Source: Brachybacterium sp. YJGR34 (GTDB lineage: Bacteria; Actinomycetota; Actinomycetes; Actinomycetales; Dermabacteraceae). From it: DNA of 64,000 nt. This document shows, piece by piece, positions 43,073 through 51,917 of the stretch. A program made the translations under genes and the position numbers. The stretch is taken from contig NZ_PNFB01000006.1 of the NCBI RefSeq assembly GCF_003347015.1, positions 1 through 64,000 of the forward strand, given 5' to 3'. The notes under the pieces are model-generated. The model did not search any database and was not told where the DNA came from. It saw only the letters and a list, made by a program, of their open reading frames with translations. How positions within the stretch are numbered: position 1 is the first letter of the stretch; the number at the start of each line of letters is the position of its first letter.

Positions 43073-43747
43073 ATGAACGGATTCATCGAGCTCCTCGCCG
43101 AGTACGACGTGCTGGGCGCCTTCTGGATGAACGTCACGCTGATGGCGATCGCGGCGGTCGGCTCCTTCGTCCTGGGCACGATCCTGGCTCTGTTCCGGAT
43201 CTCGCCGGTGGAGTCCTTCCGTGCCATCGGCACCGCGTACGTCAACATCGTGCGCAACACGCCGCTGACGATCATCATGGTGCTCGGTGTGCTGGCGGTG
43301 TGGGGTCAGCTCCAGGTCGAGTTCTTCTCGAGCTTCGCCCTGAACTTCTTCACCTACGCCGTGATCGCCCTGACGCTCTACCACGCCTCCTTCGTCTGCG
43401 AGGCGATCCGCTCGGGGGTCAACACCGTGCCCCTGGGGCAGGTCGAGGCGGCACGAGCGATCGGGCTGAGCTTCCTGCCGGCCGCCCGGATCATCGTGCT
43501 CCCGCAGGCGCTGCGCGGCGCGATCACCCCGCTGGGCAACACCTTGATCGCCCTGACCAAGAACACCACGGTCGCGGCCGCGGCCTCGGTGGCGGAGGCG
43601 TCCGGCCTGATGAGCACCATGATCGAGTTCAACCCGGATCTCATGGTCTACATCTTCCTCACCATCGCGATCGGCTTCTGCCTGCTCGTGATCCCCATGG
43701 GCATCCTCACCACCTGGCTGTCCGACAAGCTGTCGGTGGCACGATGA
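43073..43747 (+). CDS. gluC: Polar amino acid ABC permease 1 (GluC-like)
   Basis: The 224-residue product is one of two permease subunits with about five membrane helices. It has the N-terminal family segment FWMNVTLMAIAAVGSFVLGTILALFRISPV, IVRNTPLTIIMVLGVL and the EAA loop EAARAIGLSFLPAARIIVLPQALRGAI, which contacts the ATPase. ATG 43073 has GGAGG upstream. The stop overlaps gluD (ATGA), so both permeases are made together and pair as a heterodimer. Confidence 0.93.
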   Translation: MNGFIELLAEYDVLGAFWMNVTLMAIAAVGSFVLGTILALFRISPVESFRAIGTAYVNIVRNTPLTIIMVLGVLAVWGQLQVEFFSSFALNFFTYAVIALTLYHASFVCEAIRSGVNTVPLGQVEAARAIGLSFLPAARIIVLPQALRGAITPLGNTLIALTKNTTVAAAASVAEASGLMSTMIEFNPDLMVYIFLTIAIGFCLLVIPMGILTTWLSDKLSVAR

Positions 43748-44637
43748 GCGCGGAAGCCGGAATCCTCTTCGACGCGCCGGGACCACGGGCCCGGCGGAAG
43801 ATCCTCCTCGCCAACCTCCTCGCCCTCGCCGGGGTTCTCGTCGTCGCTGCGGTGGTGCTGCTGCAGCTGAACCGTCAGGGTCAGCTGGCCCCGCAGCAGT
43901 GGACCAACGCGCTCAATGCCAACGCCTGGGCGAACTACTACCTCCCCGGCCTGAAGTTCACCCTGCAGTCCTCGGGGATCGCCGTGTTCACCGCGATGAT
44001 CTTCGGGCTGGTCTTCGGATTCCTGCGGCTGGCCCCGTTCGCGATCGTCCGTGGGGCCTCGAGCGTCGTCGTCGAGTTCTTCCGCGCCGTGCCGGTCCTG
44101 GTGATGATGTTCTTCCTGTACTTCTTCCTCTCCCGTCAGGTGGCGCCCACCGGCCTCATCGCCTCGGCGGACTCCGCCTATTTCGCGGTGATCATCGGCC
44201 TGACCCTGTACAACGGCGCCGTCATCGCGGAGCTGATCCGCTCGGGCGTGAGGTCGCTGCCGAGGGGGCAGCGGGAGGCGGCGGCCGCCCTCGGCATGAC
44301 CAGCTCCCAGTCCCTGCGGATCGTGGAGGTCCCGCAGGCGCTGACCGCCATGCTGCCCTCGCTGCTGAGCCAGTTCGTGGTCATCCTGAAGGACTCCGCC
44401 CTCGGCTTCCTCATCGCCTTCTACGAGCTGCTGCAGTACTCCCGCCAGCTCGGCGCGGGGTACTCCAACATCCTCCAGACCCTCGTCGTCGCGGCGCTGA
44501 TCTTCATCGTCATCAACTACGTCCTCACCAGGGTCGCGACGTGGCTGGCGGGCATGCTGTCCTCCCGGACCGGAGGTGCCACGGCCCCGGCCACCTCCAC
44601 CACGATGGTCTCCGCCGCGGGCCAGGGCATGCGGTGA
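43744..44637 (+). CDS. gluD: Polar amino acid ABC permease 2 (GluD-like)
   Basis: The 297-residue permease has a longer N-terminal cytoplasmic/first-helix region (RKILLANLLALAGVLVVAAVVLLQL) and then the conserved core: LKFTLQSSGIAVFTAMIFGLVFGFLRL, FFRAVPVLVMMFFLYFFL and the EAA loop EAAAALGMTSSQSLRIVEVPQALTAML. It forms the membrane channel with GluC. The C-terminus is Ala/Thr-rich. The ATG overlaps the gluC stop. Confidence 0.93.
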   Translation: MSAEAGILFDAPGPRARRKILLANLLALAGVLVVAAVVLLQLNRQGQLAPQQWTNALNANAWANYYLPGLKFTLQSSGIAVFTAMIFGLVFGFLRLAPFAIVRGASSVVVEFFRAVPVLVMMFFLYFFLSRQVAPTGLIASADSAYFAVIIGLTLYNGAVIAELIRSGVRSLPRGQREAAAALGMTSSQSLRIVEVPQALTAMLPSLLSQFVVILKDSALGFLIAFYELLQYSRQLGAGYSNILQTLVVAALIFIVINYVLTRVATWLAGMLSSRTGGATAPATSTTMVSAAGQGMR

Positions 44638-44739
44638 GGACAGGGCGTCAGGGGACCGGCCGCGAGGCTGGACGTGGTCCGTCGGCCCGAGGGTGCGGGC
44701 AGGGGGCGTCGTGCTCGAACTGCTCGAGGAGCTCGGACC

Positions 44740-45192
44740 TCAGTGCGGTCGGCCGTGTCGGGAAGGCGCCGCGCCCATCGCCTTCCGCAGGAGGGACGCG
44801 AGGCGGGTCTGCTCCTCGCCGTCGAGGGGTTCCACCATCTCCCGGACGAAGGCGAAGGAGGCGTCGAATGCGGCCCTCGTCGCCTCTCCGTCCGCCGTGG
44901 CGACGACCTGGCGTGCGCGTCCGTCCTCGGGGCATGCGCGGCGCTGGACCAGCGATCGATTCTCCAGCCGCTTGATGATCTGCGTGATGTTGGAGGCGTC
45001 GCAGCCGACCGCCGCGGCGAGCTCGCTCATGCGTCGCGGCCGATCGAGGCGGCCCAGGACGCATGCCTGTGCCGATGTGAGGCCGTGCTGCTGTGCCGCC
45101 CTCTCGTAGGCCCGGTTGTAGTCGTCGACGAAGGCGGACAGCGCGCCGAGCACGTCGTCCGTCGTCGCAGCTGGAGGGGCGGAGAGTGGCAT
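44740..45192 (-). CDS. MarR family transcriptional regulator
   Basis: The 150-residue product is a winged-helix MarR protein: LTSAQACVLGRLDRPRRMSELAAAVGCDASNITQIIKRLENRSLVQRRACPEDGRARQVV (about 40-98), flanked by dimerisation helices. A TACCCT -10 box lies 6 nt before ATG 45192, so the message may be leaderless. It is divergent from the NmrA-like gene. Two CTTGA-N5-TCAAG palindromes lie in the 87 bp between them and are the likely operators. Cys62 (about) might serve as redox sensor, as in QorR-like regulators. Confidence 0.9.
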   Translation of the reverse strand: MPLSAPPAATTDDVLGALSAFVDDYNRAYERAAQQHGLTSAQACVLGRLDRPRRMSELAAAVGCDASNITQIIKRLENRSLVQRRACPEDGRARQVVATADGEATRAAFDASFAFVREMVEPLDGEEQTRLASLLRKAMGAAPSRHGRPH

Positions 45193-45211
45193 GGAGGCAG
45201 GGTATGGCCAG

Positions 45212-45263
45212 TGCTTGATGACCTCAAGTACCGTGGGCGGCAGGTACTTGAGACTATCAAGCA
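45212..45263. promoter_or_regulatory. Paired MarR operators CTTGA-N5-TCAAG
   Basis: CTTGATGACCTCAAG (45214-45228) and CTTGAGACTATCAAG (45247-45261) are two 15-bp palindromes, themselves arranged as a larger inverted repeat with 21-bp arms (18 of 21 matching) 10 bp apart. They lie between the divergent marR and NmrA-like genes. Confidence 0.8.
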
Positions 45264-45279
45264 GATCGGAGATCCGAGC

Positions 45280-46110
45280 ATGCAGCACACCGCCTTCGTG
45301 ACAGGAGGTCGTGGGAAGACCGGCCGGTCGGTTCTGGAGCTCCTCTCCGGGGACCCGGTTCTCGCGGCATATGGAGGGACGTCGCGGCGCGCCGTTCAGC
45401 GTGACGGTCTGGTGGCATTCGATTGGCACGACCCGTCGGGCTGGCGGTCAGCCGTCGCGGGGGCCGATCGGATCTTCCTGATGCGACCGGACCTCGACGA
45501 TGCTCCCGACCTCGTCCGTCAGCTCCTGGACATGGTCGCCGACGCCCACGTGGTGCTGCTGTCCGAGCAGGGCGCGGGCGCCCTGGCGTCCGGCGACTGG
45601 GCGCGGCGCGTGGAGGAGGAGCTGGTGACGCGGGCTCGCCACTGGACGATCCTCCGCCCCTCCTGGTTCCTCCAGTCGCTGGTCGAGCCCCGGGACTTCC
45701 CCCACGGGATCCTCGTCGACGGCGTGCTCCGCCTCCCCGCCGGCGCGGCACCGATCGCCTGGGTCGACGTACGCGACATCGCGGCCGTGGCGGCTGAGAT
45801 CCTGCGGGACCCGGAGATGCATGATCGGGCGGCGTACACCGTGACCGGGCCGGACGCGGTGACGGATGCGCAGATCGCGGCGGAGCTCTCCGCCGCCCTC
45901 GGCACCCCGGTGCACGCGCAGGAGCCGTCGGCCGCGATCCTCGAGGGCGACGAGATGCTGCGGTCGATGTCCGATCTCTTCGCGCGAGCGCGCAGCGGCG
46001 TCTTCGCGGAGGTCACGGACACCGTGGAGCAGCTCGGCGGCCGGCCGCCGATCAGCCTGGACGCCTTCGTCGCCGAGCACCGCGACTCCTTCGCGACCTC
46101 TCCGGCGTGA
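45280..46110 (+). CDS. NmrA/SDR-like NAD(P)-binding protein
   Basis: The 276-residue product is an atypical extended SDR of the NmrA/QOR2 type. It has the cofactor motif VTGGRGKTGRSVLELL (8-23) in place of the G-x-x-G-x-x-G form, the second strand/VFDW region AFDWHDPSGWRSAVAGADRIFLM and RPSWFLQSL, but no complete Y-x-x-x-K. Such proteins are quinone reductases or redox sensors. ATG 45280 has GGAG upstream. It is probably repressed by the divergent MarR protein. Its C-terminal ERL-like part (YTVTGPDAVTDAQIAAELSAALG) is typical of this group. Confidence 0.9.
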   Translation: MQHTAFVTGGRGKTGRSVLELLSGDPVLAAYGGTSRRAVQRDGLVAFDWHDPSGWRSAVAGADRIFLMRPDLDDAPDLVRQLLDMVADAHVVLLSEQGAGALASGDWARRVEEELVTRARHWTILRPSWFLQSLVEPRDFPHGILVDGVLRLPAGAAPIAWVDVRDIAAVAAEILRDPEMHDRAAYTVTGPDAVTDAQIAAELSAALGTPVHAQEPSAAILEGDEMLRSMSDLFARARSGVFAEVTDTVEQLGGRPPISLDAFVAEHRDSFATSPA

Positions 46111-46222
46111 GCAGAGGTCTTCCGCCGTACGGTCAGAGCCGATGGATCCACTGCCCTCGGTCGTCGGCGACGGCGCCATCGAATCTCGGCTGCGAGAGAC
46201 GGGGCCGCGCGGGGGACGCGGT

Positions 46223-46717
46223 TCACCGCGTGGACGTCGCTGCTGCGTCGAGGCGGAAGACGTGCTCGTCGATCTCCTGACCGACTCCGTGGGCGAAGGA
46301 CCGGACGGTTCGGACCCGTGCAAAGCCGGACTGCGCGAGCACGGCTGCGGATGCCGTGTTGTGGGCGGCCACGCGCGCGAAGATCGGGCGGGTCATGTCG
46401 AGCTCGAGCAGGGCGGACAGCGCGGCCGTGGCGATTCCGCGGCCGCGCTGCTCAGGGTCCACCCAATAGGTGACGTCGCGTTCGTGGTCGATGGTGAAGC
46501 TGCCGACCACGCCGGCCAGCACATCGTCCGCGAGCACCGCGCAGAGGAGGACGTCCCGGTCGGCGCGGATGCGGGCGTAGTGGGCGTCGAACGCTGATCG
46601 GTCCTCGGGGTCAGGTCGGGTGAACGCCGCCTGCCGGATGCTGTCGGGGTCGCACTCCCAGGCGTAGAGCTGGTCGAGGTCACCTGACTGCAGGGGACGG
46701 AGCGTCACCGGCACCAT
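46223..46717 (-). CDS. GNAT family N-acetyltransferase (RimJ/RimL-like)
   Basis: The 164-residue product has the GNAT fold: VTLRPLQSGDLDQLYAWECDPD at the N-terminus, GSFTIDHERDVTYWVDPEQRGRGIATAALSALLEL with the acetyl-CoA pyrophosphate loop Q/R-x-x-G-x-G/A (QRGRGIA, about 88-94) and AHNTASAAVLAQSGFARV, the RimJ-like C-terminal motif. Target is unknown; such enzymes acetylate protein N-termini, antibiotics or small amines. The ATG lies 15 bp from a CTCAAG motif. The 384 bp between it and the next hydrolase gene hold nothing I can support. Confidence 0.9.
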   Translation of the reverse strand: MVPVTLRPLQSGDLDQLYAWECDPDSIRQAAFTRPDPEDRSAFDAHYARIRADRDVLLCAVLADDVLAGVVGSFTIDHERDVTYWVDPEQRGRGIATAALSALLELDMTRPIFARVAAHNTASAAVLAQSGFARVRTVRSFAHGVGQEIDEHVFRLDAAATSTR

Positions 46718-47101
46718 GACCTCAAGCCTGGACAGGCGTCCGCGGATGCCGGCGGGTGAGTAGCGCGTGCCCTCGCGCCAGTCGCGCCGTTGAGCGGTGT
46801 CCATGATCTCGACGAGGCGAGAACATCGTGGTGAGACTCCATGCGCCCAGTGTGCTCGCCGAGCGTTCGACCGTCGAGACCGCCCCGGCTGTCCGCGGCG
46901 AGATCTGCCGCTCGCCGCAGGTCGATGGGGACCCTCTGCCGAGCCGGCATGCGATGCGGCGCTAGCATCTGGGGTGCATGAGGAGGTGGTCGCCGATGAT
47001 GTCCCACGTCGTCCGGGGGCTCGATGTCGCCGTGACGCAGCAGCTCGTCGCGCGGGCGAGTTCCGGCTGGCCGCACCCGCCGCGATCGCACCGCGCGTCA
47101 C
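46718..47101. other. 384-bp divergent intergenic region
   Basis: This lies between the divergent acetyltransferase and hydrolase genes. ORFs in it are low-complexity and overlap on opposite strands, and none has a ribosome site plus family similarity. It presumably holds both promoters; I see no clear palindrome. Confidence 0.5.
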
Positions 47102-47911
47102 GTGGCAGCTCCGGTGGGTGATCCCGTGTCGATCGCCGTGACGGAGGTCGGCGGCGACGGCCCGCCGCTCCTGCTCCTCCACGGCCTCGCCGGGAGCTCC
47201 CGGGAGATGCTGCCGACGGCACGGGCGCTGAGTGACGACTTCCGGGTGCTGTTGATGGACCAGCGCGGGCACGGCCGCAGCAGCCGGCGACCGGCGGATC
47301 TGTCGCGTGAGGCCTTCGTCGGTGATGTCGTGCGCGTCCTGGAGCAGCGCGCGCCGGGGGAGCGGAGCTATCTGGTCGGTCAGTCGATGGGGGCGCACAC
47401 AGCTGTCCTCGCCGCGGCGGCGCGTCCGGATCTCGTCGCGGGTCTCGTCCTGCTCGAAGGGCATGTCGCCGGCGACGACGACCCGGGCTCTGCAGTCGGC
47501 CTGGGGAGGTTCTTCGCGTCCTGGCCCGTGCCCTTCGCCGACGAGGACGCGGCGCGCGCGTTCCTCGGATCGGAGGCGATCGCGGAAGCATGGATCGCCG
47601 ATCTCGAGACGAGCCCCGACGGTCTGCGACCGCGCTTCGACGCGGACATCATGCAGCGCACGATTGAGGCCGTGCACGTGCCGCGCTGGGAGGAGTGGGA
47701 GTCGCTGCGGGTCCCGACGCTCGCCATCTTCGCGCGCAGCGGGATGTTCAGCGATGCCGAGAAGGACGAGCTGATGCGGCGTCGGCCCGGAGCCGATCGG
47801 ACCGACCTGCCGGCGGGGAGCCATGATGCGCACCTCGACGCCCCCGACGAGTGGATCGGTGCTCTGCGCCGCTGGCTCCTGTCCCGCGCGGGGACCGCGT
47901 CAGCGCGGTGA
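47102..47911 (+). CDS. Alpha/beta hydrolase
   Basis: The 269-residue product is an alpha/beta-hydrolase-fold enzyme with LLLLHGLAGSSREMLPTARAL (oxyanion His-Gly, about 25-30), MDQRGHGRSSRRP, nucleophile elbow GQSMGAH (about 92-98), acid Asp near IFARSGMFSDAE and His in GSHDAHLDAPDEW. It probably cleaves an ester or amide; substrate unknown. The start at GTG 47102 is tentative: GTG 47126 would begin just before SIAVTEVGGDG and also fits the fold. Confidence 0.85.
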   Translation: MAAPVGDPVSIAVTEVGGDGPPLLLLHGLAGSSREMLPTARALSDDFRVLLMDQRGHGRSSRRPADLSREAFVGDVVRVLEQRAPGERSYLVGQSMGAHTAVLAAAARPDLVAGLVLLEGHVAGDDDPGSAVGLGRFFASWPVPFADEDAARAFLGSEAIAEAWIADLETSPDGLRPRFDADIMQRTIEAVHVPRWEEWESLRVPTLAIFARSGMFSDAEKDELMRRRPGADRTDLPAGSHDAHLDAPDEWIGALRRWLLSRAGTASAR

Positions 47912-47981
47912 GGGGCCGGTGCTCCTGCGGTGCTCGCCCGTGGTCCTCGCGCCCGCGCGGGAGCGCTCTGCCGCCCCGCCC

Positions 47982-49613
47982 TCAGCGCTGCGGGGTCAGC
48001 GTGCGCGTGTACTGCACCTCGCCGGTGGCGTCGATCAGCTCGACGGTGAACTCCTCACCGTCGGGAGCCACCTCGACCCGGCCGAAGAACTGGCCCTTCC
48101 CGTCGCGCGGGGAGCCCATGGCGGGTCCGGCCTTCTGGAAGTCGACCTCGGGCCCGAAGGTCCCGTCCATCTCGTTGGGGCCGAAGGAGCCGGCGTTGAT
48201 CGGGCCGGCCACGAACTCCCAGAACGGGTCGAAGTCGGTGAACGCGGCGCGCTCGGGGGAGTAGTGGTGGGCGGCGCAGTAGTGGACGTCGCCGGTGAGG
48301 AAGACGATGTTCTTCGTCCCCTGGTGCTTGATCCCGGACAGCAGGCGGGCCAGCTCGAGCTCGCGTCCCAGCGGAGCGCCGTGCTCGGCGTTGGAGATCG
48401 ACTCCTGCCCCTCGCCGTCGGGGACGATGATGCCCAGCGGCAGGTCCGCGAGGATCACCTTCCAGGTCGCCTTCGAGGTGCGCAGACCCTTCAGCAGCCA
48501 CTCCAGCTGCTCCTCGCCGAGGATCGACGTGGCCTCCTGCTCCATGCCCGGGGTGTTCTCGCCCTTGGCGGTGCGCATGTCCAGCACGAACACATCCAGC
48601 TCCGGGCCGCGCTCGATGCGGCGGTAGATGCGCGCCGGCTCGAAGCCGGAGCCCTGCCCCATCGCGCGGGGATCGGCGATCGGCTGGTACTCCTGCCAGG
48701 CGCGGCGCCCACGGGCGGCGAGCGTGTTCACGTCGCGGACGGAGTAGCGCTCGTCCTCGAGGATCTCGCCGGGCCACCAGTTGTTGGTGGTCTCGTGATC
48801 GTCCCAGGTGGCGATCACGGGGACCTCGGCGTACATCGCGCGGACGTTGTCGTCCTGGAGGTTGTAGGAGTGGCGACCGCGGAACTCCTGCAGGGTCTCG
48901 GCGACCTTGGAGACCTCCTCGGTGACCAGGTTGCGCCAGAGGGCGCCGTCCGGCTCCTCGAGGGTCTCGGCGATCGGACCGTCCGCGTAGACGGTGTCGC
49001 CGGCGTGGAGGAAGAAGTCCGGGGCGAGGGCGCGCATCGTCTCGTAGCCGAACATGCCGCCCACGTCCGGGTTGATGCCGTAACCCTGGCCGGCGGTGTC
49101 CGCCGTCCAGACGAAGCTCTGCGCGCCGCCCTCGTGCGTGCCGGGGGCGGTGCGGAAGCTGCCGGTGCCGATCTCGCTCTGCCGGCCGTTCTCGTCCTCG
49201 AAGAACAGCTCGGTCTCGTAGGCGGTGCCCGCGGGCAGCCCTTTCGCCGTGATCCGCGCGGTGAAGTCGGTGTCCGCGGTGGCCCGGGAGCCGCGCAGGG
49301 TGATCGGCTGTCCGCCGCGGCCCTTCCCTGCGCCCTTGCCGTTGCCGGTGAGGCGCTCGCCGTCGGCGTCCAGGGCGTGCAGGACGGCGTGCAGCCGCCC
49401 CTCCCCGGAGGCACGGGACCACAGCACCGCGCTGGAGGAGGTGACGTCGCCGGTCTGGAGACCGGAGGGCAGCGTGAGCCGCGAGCCGACAGGGCCGGTG
49501 GGCCGGGCCGGGGTGGCCAGCGCGGGGGCGGCGACCGGCAGGGACGTGGCGAGCGCGGCGACGGCGGCGCCCTGGAGGAGGGAGCGACGGTTCGGGGCGG
49601 CGGAGTGATGCAT
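47982..49613 (-). CDS. phoD: PhoD-like alkaline phosphatase, Tat-exported
   Basis: The 543-residue product is a metallophosphatase of the PhoD family, releasing phosphate from phosphodiesters or monoesters outside the cell under phosphate limitation. The signal NRRSLLQGAAVAALATSLPVA (8-28) is a Tat signal with the twin Arg. Then follows an Ig-like N-domain (DVTSSSAVLWSRASGEG), and the catalytic PhoD domain with HAGDTVYADGP, WDDHETTNNWW, FLTGDVHYCAAHHY and the calcium/iron site residues of the family. It is monocistronic. The start ATG is chosen because the Tat signal begins eight residues later. Confidence 0.94.
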   Translation of the reverse strand: MHHSAAPNRRSLLQGAAVAALATSLPVAAPALATPARPTGPVGSRLTLPSGLQTGDVTSSSAVLWSRASGEGRLHAVLHALDADGERLTGNGKGAGKGRGGQPITLRGSRATADTDFTARITAKGLPAGTAYETELFFEDENGRQSEIGTGSFRTAPGTHEGGAQSFVWTADTAGQGYGINPDVGGMFGYETMRALAPDFFLHAGDTVYADGPIAETLEEPDGALWRNLVTEEVSKVAETLQEFRGRHSYNLQDDNVRAMYAEVPVIATWDDHETTNNWWPGEILEDERYSVRDVNTLAARGRRAWQEYQPIADPRAMGQGSGFEPARIYRRIERGPELDVFVLDMRTAKGENTPGMEQEATSILGEEQLEWLLKGLRTSKATWKVILADLPLGIIVPDGEGQESISNAEHGAPLGRELELARLLSGIKHQGTKNIVFLTGDVHYCAAHHYSPERAAFTDFDPFWEFVAGPINAGSFGPNEMDGTFGPEVDFQKAGPAMGSPRDGKGQFFGRVEVAPDGEEFTVELIDATGEVQYTRTLTPQR

Positions 49614-49773
49614 GGTCGTCAGTGAACCCTGCGACGGTGACGGGGGACTGGCGAGGAGATGACAGGCAGACGACGCAGCGGCACGTGATCGCGGATCCGT
49701 GGAAGGGGGTGGTGGGACCCCTCGGGGCCTGCTAGCTTCGCCACGGCCGGTTCCGCGACGACGAGGACGTCCC

Positions 49774-50964
49774 ATGTCTCGACCAGACAGCACAGTGCAC
49801 CCCTTCGTCGCGCACGTCGCCGACGCCGAGCTCGAGGATCTGCGGGCCCGGCTGGCCGCGGCGCGGCTGCCGGAGGCGGAGACCTGCCACCGCCCCGCGC
49901 CCGACCCCCGTCGGTGGGACCAGGGCGTGCCCCTCGCCGATCTGGTGGATCTGGTGGACCACTGGCGCACCGGCTACGACTGGCGCGCCTTCGAGCAGCG
50001 GCTCGAGAGCATCGGGCAGTTCCGCACCACCATCGACGGTCTGGGGATCCACTTTCTGCACCGACGGTCCTCGCGCCCCGACGCCACCGCGCTGCTCCTC
50101 ACGCACGGCTGGCCGGGCAGCGTCGCGGAGTTCGTCGACGTGGTCGACGAGCTGGCGGAGCCGTCGGACCCCTCCGCGCCCGCGTTCCACGTCGTGGCGC
50201 CCTCGCTGCCGGGCTTCGGGTACAGCGACCGTCCCGCCGGCACAGGGTGGGGCGTCGGGAGGATCGCCGCGGCCTGGGTGGAGCTGATGGGACGGCTCGG
50301 CTACCCCCGGTTCCTCGCCCACGGCGGGGACTGGGGCGGTGTGATCACCACCGTCCTGGGCGGCAGGTTCCCGGAGCAGGTGATCGGCATCCACACCACG
50401 GTGGCGCAGGCGCCGCCCGGCCTGTCGATGGACTCCCTGACGGCGACGGAGCGCGCCTGGGCCCAGGGGACCGCCGATTTCTGGACGTACCGCGCGGCGT
50501 ACGCGAAGCAGCAGGCGACGCGGCCCCAGACCATCGGGTACGCGCTCGTCGACTCCCCGGTGGGTCTGCTCGCCTGGATCCTGGACAAGTTCGCGGAGTG
50601 GACCGACACCGCGGACAGCCCGTTCGAGACCATCTCCCGGGACCGGCTCCTCGACGACGTGACCCTGTACTGGCTGACGCGGACCGGGGCGTCCGCGGCC
50701 CGCATCTACGCCGAGAGCCATGGCGGGGTGAACGCCTACGACCCCGAGCTCCGGGTCGACGTCCCGTCGGCCATCACCACCTACCCCCGCGACATCGAGC
50801 GGTGTCCGCGCCCGTGGGCGCAGGAGCGGTACCGGGACATCGTCCACTGGGAGACGCCCGAGCGCGGCGGCCATTTCCCGTCGCTCGAGGTGCCCCGGTT
50901 CTTCGTGCGGGACCTGCAGCAGGGCCTCGCCGCCGTCCTCGCCGCGAGCGGTCCTCGCTCCTGA
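49774..50964 (+). CDS. Epoxide hydrolase
   Basis: The 396-residue product has the N-terminal EHN domain (VADAELEDLRARLAAARLPEAE) and an alpha/beta-hydrolase core: HGWPGSVAEF (oxyanion/turn), PGFGYSDRP, nucleophile Asp in HGGDWGGVI (about 186), acid position near ARIYAESHGG and His in ERGGHFPSLEVP. Tyr residues for ring opening are typical in the cap (WILDKFAEWTD). Epoxide hydrolases open epoxides to diols, often detoxifying. ATG 49774 has GAGGACG upstream. It is divergent from phoD, 160 bp apart. Confidence 0.92.
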   Translation: MSRPDSTVHPFVAHVADAELEDLRARLAAARLPEAETCHRPAPDPRRWDQGVPLADLVDLVDHWRTGYDWRAFEQRLESIGQFRTTIDGLGIHFLHRRSSRPDATALLLTHGWPGSVAEFVDVVDELAEPSDPSAPAFHVVAPSLPGFGYSDRPAGTGWGVGRIAAAWVELMGRLGYPRFLAHGGDWGGVITTVLGGRFPEQVIGIHTTVAQAPPGLSMDSLTATERAWAQGTADFWTYRAAYAKQQATRPQTIGYALVDSPVGLLAWILDKFAEWTDTADSPFETISRDRLLDDVTLYWLTRTGASAARIYAESHGGVNAYDPELRVDVPSAITTYPRDIERCPRPWAQERYRDIVHWETPERGGHFPSLEVPRFFVRDLQQGLAAVLAASGPRS

Positions 50965-51107
50965 TCCCTCCGCCCCTCGCCGGGCCTCGGAGCGCGGAGG
51001 TCCGAGTCGCCGCGTCGATCTGGGACGATGTGCGGCGACGCCGTGCCCACGAGGGGTGGTGGCAGCGAGGCTGCGGGCGTCTCGACGACAGGGGTGGGGA
51101 GCAGTCC

Positions 51108-51917
51108 ATGGCGAAGTACTCGGGGACCACGGGCGCAGGAGCACTGAGCTCCTTCGCCTTCGAGCTGGCGTTCCTGACGGTCGTCGTCTGCGGAGTGCTG
51201 GCGACCGTGCAGGCCATCGCCCTGAACGCCGTCGGTGGGTACGCGATCCTGGCACAGCAGACCACCCTCGAGCACATCGATCGGGGGACCACGATCGAGA
51301 TGGCGATGCTGCTCTCGGGACCGATCCTGGCGGGACTCTGGTGCCTCCGCCTCGTCGGCCGCCGTCGCCGGACGCAGCAGGCCCCGTGGGGGCTCGTCGT
51401 CGACGAGCGCGGCCTGCACCGCACCTTCGCCGAGCGCGATCCGCATGTCATCGAATGGGGGCAGGTGGAGAGCCTGGTGTGGAACCGGAGCACGGGCGAA
51501 CTCGAGGTCGGGATCCGCGACACCGGCTCGGGCAGCGGGCCGATCCGCTTCGACCTCTCCCGGCTCCGGGCGCGCTCCCGGGGCGTCGTCGGCGCCGTCG
51601 AGAAGCACAGCGGACGGACGGTGGAGCCGTCTCGCGCCCCGGGGTCCCCGGCGGTGAGGATCGCGTGGAGGAAGATCGGGATCACCGCCGTGGTGGGCCT
51701 CGTCGCGCTCGTGTGCGTGGGAGTCACGGTGCTGACCTGGGGCGAAGGGTTGGCGTCCGGATGGACGGACACCGGCTGGATCCGCGATGCGCTTCCCCGG
51801 ACCCTGGGCGGGATGGCCGTCGGGCCGCTGGCGGTCGCTGTGCTCGCCGTGGTGATGGTGTGGGCGGTGGCGCCGGACGCGCACGGACCGCGACGCGAGA
51901 GGAGATCTCGTGGCTGA
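51108..51917 (+). CDS. Membrane protein with four predicted helices
   Basis: The 269-residue product has an N-terminal helical hairpin (FAFELAFLTVVVCGVLATVQAIAL; MLLSGPILAGLWCLRLVG), then a soluble PH-like-looking domain (LVVDERGLHRTFAERDPHVIEWGQVESLVWN, VGIRDTGSGS), then two C-terminal helices (ITAVVGLVALVCVGVTVLTW; MAVGPLAVAVLAVVMVWAV). The domain order resembles bacterial PH-domain membrane proteins, but no family is certain. GGGGAG precedes the ATG. The 3' end overlaps the next gene by 8 bp. Confidence 0.75.
   Translation: MAKYSGTTGAGALSSFAFELAFLTVVVCGVLATVQAIALNAVGGYAILAQQTTLEHIDRGTTIEMAMLLSGPILAGLWCLRLVGRRRRTQQAPWGLVVDERGLHRTFAERDPHVIEWGQVESLVWNRSTGELEVGIRDTGSGSGPIRFDLSRLRARSRGVVGAVEKHSGRTVEPSRAPGSPAVRIAWRKIGITAVVGLVALVCVGVTVLTWGEGLASGWTDTGWIRDALPRTLGGMAVGPLAVAVLAVVMVWAVAPDAHGPRRERRSRG

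Noticed and set aside
46797-47141. ORF of 114 residues upstream of the alpha/beta hydrolase
   Set aside because: Its composition is Arg/Ala-rich without motifs, it overlaps the hydrolase start in another frame and has no ribosome site.
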